Shown: one piece after another, positions 57,001-64,000 of the stretch
Layout of the letters: each line of letters opens with the position of its first letter
How positions within the stretch are numbered: position 1 is the stretch's first letter
Origin: Monosporascus cannonballus
Taxonomy: Eukaryota > Ascomycota > Sordariomycetes > Xylariales
DNA length: 64,000 nucleotides
Assembly (NCBI GenBank): GCA_004154925.1
Contig: QJNS01000069.1
Coordinates: 62,001 to 126,000, forward strand
Direction: 5' to 3'
Translations under genes and position numbers: made by a program
Notes under the pieces: generated by a model
Database searches by the model: none
Told to the model about the DNA's origin: nothing
The model's input: only the letters and a program-made list of their open reading frames with translations

Positions 57001-60000
57001 GGATCCTTACGACTTATTATATTTTACCGTTTGTTATTAGGACAATTATTTCGTCCATTTCCGAATTAAAGAAAATAATAATTTTTGGCCTGGATAGGAC
57101 GAAAAAACGTTTACCGAACCCGATAACGAATATAAATGCATAGAAATTTCCTGATGGCCAGAATACCTTAAATTTTGTTATTTATATCTTAAGTTAGAAC
57201 GAAATTAAAAGGCCATATCGTAAGGATGCTTATATTATTTTCCGATATTTTGTATTTAATACAAGTTTTTAAATGTGGGAATATTTTTTTCGGAAATATA
57301 CCTTTTTGACCCTATAATTCGGAAAGCATAAAACCAAAGGTTAGGCCAAAAAAAAACGATTTTTTTCGGATGTCAATTAGGCCGAAAAAAATAGTATAAA
57401 TATATAAACGACCGTTATATTAAGTACGTTGCTAAAAAGGCTCGAAAATAGAAACGTTTTTTCGTAAGCAAATTACGATAATCAAAAAACGATAAAGGCT
57501 TTCGAAAGTAAAGTATCGAAAAACCTTAATATGTAAAACTTTATATAAAGTAATTAAGGGATTACGTAATTAAATCGAAATTTTTTTAAAATATACGAAT
57601 AAAACGTTTAAAGTTATAATCGATTTAAAAGCTAAAGGTAATTTTATTTTTTTTATAATAGCAGAAAAATATTCGATTCCTTAGAAATATAAATTAAAGT
57701 TTTATAAATTACGTACGGTAAACGGAAACTTATTTATATACGATAACGGACGAATTTTTCGAAAAATTAAAAAGTTTCCAATACGGATTTAAGGATATTA
57801 AAAACGGATTTCGTTGGATATCGCCGATATTTCTAGGTACGATATTATTTTGGGAATACCGTAATTTAGGTTTAGTAATCCATATATTAATTGGAAATAT
57901 CAAATATTTTTATGGGAAAATAAGTTATTCGAAAAGGATAATTAAAAGATTTGTTATGTTATTAAAGAAATCCAGATTGCCGATTAAGCCTTTATAATAT
58001 TATTTAAGTATTAAAAGTTTAAAAAATTATTTAAGGATAAAGAAAATTACGAATTATTATTATATAGATAATAGGATTATAAAATACTTATTAAGAAAAA
58101 ATATTATTTTAAATTTTACAAAATTTATTATATAAACCTTAATAAATTAAAAACCTTATAAAAAAATATTTAATTTAATTTAAAAAGAAAATATATTTAA
58201 TTTTTTGATTTTTCCGTTAGATATTTTATCTTTATAATATTAAAGATTAAGGATAAAAAGTAAAAAATCGATAAAAACGGAAATTTGGTTTTTAAAAAAG
58301 TAATTAATTATAAATAATTAAACAATATTACGATTAAAAACGGATATCTTTTAACTTTTATAAGTACGTTAAAAAAAATGCTAACAAAGTAAAATAATTT
58401 ATTGTATTTAATTTTAAAAATAAATATTACCGTATTAAAATGGCTAAAAAAAAAAATAAAAAACAATATTTAAAATAATATATAGATTTTACAAATATAA
58501 AATGATACCTATGGGATTTATTAATATTCCCGTTAGTTTTTAACGTTTAATTATAATTATGTTTAAGAAATTTTTGGATAAATTTGTGTTCGTCTATCTC
58601 GACGACATCCTTATTTATTCCGAAATCCGGAAAAAGTATAAAAAGCAGGTTACTTAAGTATTCCAGACGTTAAACGAAGTAAATATCCGAATTAATTTAG
58701 CCAAAAACGTATGGTATATATAGAAACTAGATTTTTTGGGATATATTTTTACTTCCGGCCAAATTTAGATTTAACGTTTTAAAATAAAAGCAATTAAGGA
58801 TTAGTTTATCCTTAATAAAGCGACCGTTATAAATATCTGATAAATTTTAGGATTTACGGATTACGTATACGGCCTAATTAAAGGATACGGAAATATAATT
58901 AGATTATTAATAAAACTTACTATTAAAAAGTACGTAAAAAAAAAATTCGAATTTCCAGAAAATACAAAAAAAGTATTTCAAATTTTGAAGGATGTAATTA
59001 TTAACGGATCCATAATAAGATTACTTAATGTAAATAAAAGGAAACGCCTAAAAATAAATATTTTAGATTACGTATTAGGTATTATCCTAAAATAATTAAA
59101 GGATAACGGCAAATAATACCCGGTAGCATATTATTTAAAAATATTCCGGGATGCAAAATTTAAATACCCGATTTATAATAAAGAGTTATTAATAATTATT
59201 AATATTTTTAAAAAGTGGAAATTATTTTTTAATGGAATAAAAAAATCCTTTAATATTTACTTTAATTATAAAAACTTTATTTAATTTATGAAAACTTAAA
59301 AGCTAAATAAGCGGTATAAAAAATAAATAATTTTTTTATTAAAATTTAATTTTAAAATATATTATATTAAAGGAAAAGAAAATATCTAGGCGGATATTTT
59401 TAATCGTAAAGGAAATTACGATTCCAAAATATTTAAAAAAAGCATAAAAATATTATAATATAACGGAAATAACATTATATAATTATATAAGATAATTAAG
59501 AAATTATCCCCCGAATTTTTGATATAATTCCGGAAATTTTACGATATAAGGGAATAAAAAGAAGTTTAGCAGTTAAAAAAATAATTAAAAAATTAGTTAT
59601 TATATTATGGCAAAATTTACGTTCCCAGAAATTAACAAAAATAATTCGTAAAGGAATTTTACGAAAATCCATTATACGGATATTACGGAATTTTTAAGAT
59701 TATCCGACGGCTATAAGAAAAATACGATTTCCTTAAATTACGCCGTATAATTAAAACAGTTATTAAAAATTATAATATTTATAATAAAGCTAAAGTAATA
59801 TATTATAAGCTTTACGGATTATTATAACCTATTAATATTTCTGATAAAGCATAAAATATTATAATTTAAGATTTTATTATTAATTTACTTTTATTTAAGG
59901 ATCCTGTTATTGGAATTAAATACGACGGAATCTGGGTAATTATAAATAGATTTATTAAGTACGGATACTTTTTACTTTTTAAGGGAAATACGACGGCAGA

Positions 60001-60960
60001 ATAATTGGCTTATACCTTTATTAGATATTATCTGGATAAATACGGAATATTAAAAAAAATTATTTCTAATCGAAATATATTTTTTACTTTAAAATTTGGT
60101 ATTAATTTTTTTAAACAAATTGGTATTAAATTTAAGTTTTTAATAATTTATTATCCTTAAATGGATGGATAAACCGAAAGATTAAACCAGATTTTAGAAT
60201 AATATTTTCGAAATTACGTTAATTATTAGCAAGATAATTGGGTAAAGTTTTTATTATTGGCGCAAATCGCTTATAATATATTTGTTAATAAGGATATGGG
60301 CGTATTTCCCTATATAGCTTTATACGGATATAAGGCAGAAATAAAACGATTTAAATAATTACTTAATAAGGTACCAAAAATTATTATAATTATCCCAAAA
60401 GCAAAAATATTAATAACGGAAATTAAGACGATTTAAGCCCGTTTCCAAAACAAATTGCGGTTTTTGTAATAACGAATAACTTAGTATTATAATAAGAAAA
60501 GAATTAAAGGATTAATTTTAACGAAAGGAAATAAAATTTACCTGTTCCGCCAAAAGCAAAACGCAATTTTAAATATTTTACAAATTAAAACGAAAAAACC
60601 TAGCGATAAGTTCGATTTTAAAAAATTTGGATTTTTTAAAATTAACGAAGTTATTTCTAAAATTAATTACCGCTTGTTGTTATTTAAGAACATAAAAATA
60701 CACCCTGTTTTTCATATCTTTCTGCTGAAATTAATACCTAAGAACGCCCCGTTAAAAATAGATTTAGAATTCGAAAAAGATTTTGACGAATACGAAGTCG
60801 AACAAATACTGGATTTTAGAATGGTTAAAAACGAAATCTAGTACTTAGTTAAATAGGAAAAATACTTATACGAAGAAAATATTTGGGAACCTTTTAGTTA
60901 CTTAACGAATGTAATGGACCTGGTTAAGATGTTTTACCGCCAGAATCTTGACCGACCGTC
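57000..60960 (+). pseudogene. pol of B4: protease, RT, RNase H, integrase, chromodomain
   Basis: From about 57540 to 60900 most of pol reads in one frame with RIP-type stops. The protease active site D-S/T-G-A appears as DLKA at 57622-57633 (in VIIDLKAKGNFI), consistent with TCA to TTA and GGA to AAA. RT keeps YLDD at 58594-58605 (FVYLDDILIYSE). RNase H ends with GKENI-ADIF (about 59365-59400). Integrase: zinc-binding region about 59665-59785 with its Cys/His mostly Tyr, core about 59870-60280 with catalytic Asp positions turned to Asn (IINRFIK, ISNRN) and ERLNQILE (about 60177-60200). The chromodomain at 60787-60905 has EYEVEQILDFR and ENIWEPF. Confidence 0.85.
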
Positions 60961-61630
60961 TTTAAAGCGGCTAAGGTCGTAGATAATAACGGTTCCTTAC
61001 TTAAGTTAACCCTTACGGCGTTCTAGTCGAAAAAGTTAAACGCTTTTATTATTGCACTTATTTCGGAAGTAAGCCGTGTTTATTTTTTTTCCATACGCCG
61101 TTATTTTTCCTTTACCTTTTCCCGTTTTTTTAATTAATTTAATTCCAACCCTTTTTTTAATATTTCCATAGCCTTTTTTTTAAAAAGATCCTATTAAAGT
61201 TGTAACCGTTTTAATCGGTTGATAAATTTTTTTGTTTTTCTTTCCGCCGTTTCTTAATGTGCCAAAAACGTATCCTTAAGTTCGCGTTATTTTTTTTGCA
61301 AATGTTTTTGCGTTTCGTTTATTTTTTTTAAGGAGTTCATGGTTAAAACGTTATAAGAAGAATGTTAACGACGGATGTAGCAGCTGTAACTTAAGTATTT
61401 CAGGACGTAAAAATATTCGGATTTACCCAGACGAATATAATTAGAATAAGGAAAAGCCTTAGTGCCAAATTTTTCAATTGATTTAATACGAATGTTCCGA
61501 GAATTGTATTAATTTAGGCGAGGTTTTTTTTTGTATACGACCCGATATGTTAAAATTAACTAAAGAAGTTTAAGTTGCGAACCTTTTTGGGAGCTATTTA
61601 CCGTTTTATCTTTAGGATAAAGATTTTTGG
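60930..61630 (-). pseudogene. asORF of B4
   Basis: Minus-strand gene between chromodomain and 3' LTR, read leftward: former Cys cluster (about 61450-61360, Cys now mostly Tyr), then MNSLKKINE (about 61336-61310), a long coiled-coil-like block with LKRLQL, KKKAMEILKKG and LKKREKVKE (about 61240-61130), SEIS, FFDWNAV (about 61046-61026), and a GQDSGGKTS tail at about 60960-60930. It matches B3 part by part, so the gene is ancestral to the family. Confidence 0.7.
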
Positions 61631-61643
61631 AAAAAAGAAATAA

Positions 61644-62062
61644 TGTTATAAGAACGTAAGTTTTTATTTTGGGAGGATTTATTTTTAAGGCCTAGCGTGG
61701 ATTTGCTATGGTAAAACCTCGGTTAAGGGAATTTTGGCCTTTCGAGGTAATTTAGGTAATTTAGGTGATCTGGACCAGATTACATAAATTTAACAGATTT
61801 ACGACATATTTACTTTAGGGATTGGGATATATAATGGATTGTTTTCTTATGTAATTAGCACTTACTTAGTTTCGTTTTTTAGTTATTAATCTAAGCTTTT
61901 AATTAAAGGCAATTGCACTGTTTTTTAATTAAGAGAAAAATACTTAAATCTTTTTAACGAATAGATTACTAAATTATTCCTCGCCCTATTGTTACCTGCA
62001 AATTAAGACCTTTTTCGGATACTGCTTATACCTCCAGGTGGATGTATGACAGGTTCGTTACA
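61644..62062 (+). repeat. 3' LTR of B4
   Basis: Starts tgttataagaacgtaag after a purine-rich tract (ttggaaaaaagaaataa), ends caggttcgttaca. Followed by the TTACG duplication. Confidence 0.92.
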
Positions 62063-62067
62063 TTACG

Positions 62068-64000
62068 TTTCTTTTAAAAAATTTGAAATATCCATATTTA
62101 GTAAATCTATTAATTATTATTTATATTCCGTTATATTCGATTTTAATAATTAACTTTTTAAATGGAAAAAAATTATTAATATAATCCTAAATTATAATAT
62201 TCCGTATTTTATTAAAAATATCCGTAAGTTATAATAGCCCGTAAAGCTTATGGCGTACTATTTTGGCCTTATTATAAATATTATAATTCTTAATAATTTT
62301 CTTAATTATTCGGCATAACTTTAAAAAGTTATATTTTTCCTATAGCCGTCAAATGGTCTTAAAAATCCTTTAATATCTATATAATAAGTTCTCATAAAAT
62401 TCTTTTACGAATTATTCTTACTAATCTTTTAAAACATAAATTCTGCCATAATATAATAACTAAGTTTTTGGTTATTTTTTAAGCTGCTAAATTTTTTTCC
62501 GTTTTTTTAAGTTATAAAAATTCCGGAATCGTATTAAAAATTCTAGAATCGGTTTTTTTAATATTTCGCATAATTATATTATGCCATTTTTATTATATTA
62601 CAATATTTATATATTTCTTTTAAGGACTTTAAGATCATAATTGCCTTTATAACTGAAAATATCCGCCTGGATATTTTCTTTTTTTTAATATAATAAATCT
62701 TAAAATTAAATTTGGATAAGAAAATTATTTATCTTTTATACCGTTTATTTAGTTCTTAAGCTTTTATAAATCGAATAAAATTTTTGTAATTAAAATAAAT
62801 ATTAAAAAGTTTTTTCATTCTATTAAAAAAAAGTTCCCATTTTTTAAAAACGTTAATAATTACTAATAATTCTTTATCGTAAATCTAATATTTGAATTTC
62901 GCATTTCGAAATATTTTTAAATAATATGCCATTAGGTACAATTTGCCGTTATCCTTTAGCTATTTTAAAACGGCGCTTAAGGCGTAATTTAAAATATCCG
63001 TTTTTAGGCAGTTTTTTTGTCGGCGTTAAGTAATCTTATTATAGGTCCGTTAATAATTACATTTTTCAAAATCTGGAATACTTTTTTTGCATTTTTTAAA
63101 AGTTTAAATTCCTTTTTTACACACTTCTTAGTAATAAATTTCATTAATAATTTAATTATATTTCCGTATCCCTTAATTAAGTTATATATATAATCCGTAA
63201 ATCTTAAGATTTGCCGGATATCGGTAACGGTCGCCTTATTAAAGATAAGTTAATTTTTAATTACTTTTATTTTAAAACGTTAAATCTAAATTTGGCCAAA
63301 GGTAAAAATATATCCCAGAAAATCTAGTTTTTATATATGCCATATATTTTTGGCTGGGTTAATTCGGATATTCGTTTCCTTTAACGTTTAAAACACTTAA
63401 GCAATTTATTTCTTATATTTTTCCAAAGTTTCAAAGTAAATAAGGATATCGTCGAGATAAACAAATACAAATTTATCCAGAAATTTTTTAAACGTAATTA
63501 TGATTAAACGTTAAAAATTGGCAGGGGTATTAATAAGTCCTATGGGCATTATTTTATATTCGTAAAATTCATATATTATTCGGAATATTATTTTTTATTT
63601 TTTTATTTTAATTATTTTAATACAGTAATAACCGTTTCGGAAATTAAATATAATAAACCATTTTACTTTACTAACGTTTTCCTTTAATATATTTATAAGG
63701 ATTAAAAAATATCTATTTTTAATCGTAATATCGTTTAATTATTTATAATTAATTATTTTTCTAAAAACCAGGTTTTCGTTTTTATCGATTTTTTGCTTTT
63801 TATTCTTAATTTTTAACATTATAAAAACGTAATATCCAGCAGAAGAATTAAAAAATTAAATATATCCTTTTTTTAAATTAAGTTAAATATTTTTTTATAA
63901 AGCTTTCGATTTATTAAGGTTTATATAATAAATTTTATAAAGTTTAAGGTAATATTTTTCTTTAATAAATATTTTGTAATCCTATTAACTATATGGTAAT
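62068..64000 (-). pseudogene. pol of B1, integrase to RT, open at the window edge
   Basis: Co-linear with B3 48450-50350. On the minus strand RT occupies about 64000-63000, with an intact YLDD at 63459-63448 (VFVYLDDIL) and the upstream NTPANF-like block about 63530-63510; RNase H about 62950-62700; integrase about 62680-62068. The remainder of RT, protease, gag and the 5' LTR lie right of the window. Confidence 0.78.

Larger units (their letters stand above)
54781..62062 (+). mobile_element. B4: complete Ty3/gypsy element (7282 bp) nested in B1 integrase
   Basis: LTRs at 54781-55198 and 61644-62062 (418 and 419 bp), with a perfect 5-bp duplication TTACG at 54776-54780 and 62063-62067. Opposite orientation to B1 and B3. 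It gives the clearest continuous reading of family B pol. Confidence 0.95.
45129..64000 (-). mobile_element. B1: host Ty3/gypsy element of family B, split three times, open at the right edge
   Basis: Pieces: 45129-46397, 53558-54780 and 62068-64000, separated by B3 and B4, with solo LTR B2 inside its LTR. Joins are supported by target duplications ATTTA (B3) and TTACG (B4) and by co-linearity with B3. It is minus oriented: the left end is the 3' LTR, and the right edge falls in RT. gag and the 5' LTR are off-window. Confidence 0.88.

Noticed and set aside
1..64000. Mitochondrial or organellar origin because of the very low GC
   Set aside because: Multiple LTR retrotransposons with target duplications and RIP signature indicate nuclear heterochromatin; no mitochondrial genes, tRNA or rRNA were seen.

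Overview
The window is a gene-free, extremely AT-rich heterochromatic block made almost entirely of nested LTR retrotransposons of the Ty3/gypsy (Metaviridae) type. Read-through frames show chromodomain-bearing pol genes (chromovirus layout). Every coding frame is full of TAA/TAG/TGA at former CAA/CAG/CGA/TGG codons. TpA is very common, CpA is nearly absent and CpG is largely kept, which is the footprint of repeat-induced point mutation (RIP). This points to a RIP-active filamentous ascomycete and an AT isochore. I found no cellular gene, tRNA, rRNA or CRISPR. All longer ORFs are shadows or remnants of retroelement genes.

Two families fill the window. Family A has LTRs of about 370-465 bp (coding-strand ends TGTTATGACC...CCGTCACA, RIP-altered in most copies). 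Family B has LTRs of about 418-423 bp (TGTTACAAGAAC...GGTTCGTTACA). I number the copies A1-A10 and B1-B4. Left to right: A1 (+, 1-667) sits in A2 (-, to 6672), which sits in the 3' LTR of A3 (-, to 37814). A3 is split by A4 (-, 7915-22116), and A4 is split by A5 (+, 8863-15747) and by solo LTR A6 (21707-22094). A3 is split again by A7 (-, from 26454), a CA-rich unrelated fragment (29221-29435) and A8 (-, to 36671). A3 and A9 (+, 37850-44545) both sit inside one older LTR, A10. A 427-bp unique stretch (44702-45128) follows. Then B1 (-, 45129 to the right edge) is split by solo LTR B2 (45504-45926), B3 (-, 46398-53552) and B4 (+, 54781-62062). Five-base target-site duplications can be read for A4, A5, A6, A9, B2, B3 and B4, and a weaker one for A7/A8, so most of the nesting is read directly rather than assumed.

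Each fairly complete copy has the order LTR, gag, protease/linker, reverse transcriptase, RNase H, integrase, chromodomain, polypurine tract, LTR. Between the chromodomain and the 3' LTR there is also an extra gene on the opposite strand (called asORF here). It has a Cys-rich N-terminus, a basic/coiled-coil middle and an acidic or aromatic tail. Recognisably related versions occur in both families, so it is a conserved accessory gene and not a chance frame. It is the most interesting biology in the window. Next in interest are the U3 regions of family A, which carry unrelated tandem repeats of the same 35-36 bp period in different subfamilies, and an apparent recombination deletion that fused A7 and A8.

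Limits: domain borders are approximate because the frames are broken. Family assignments and comparisons were made by eye without alignment software or database searches.
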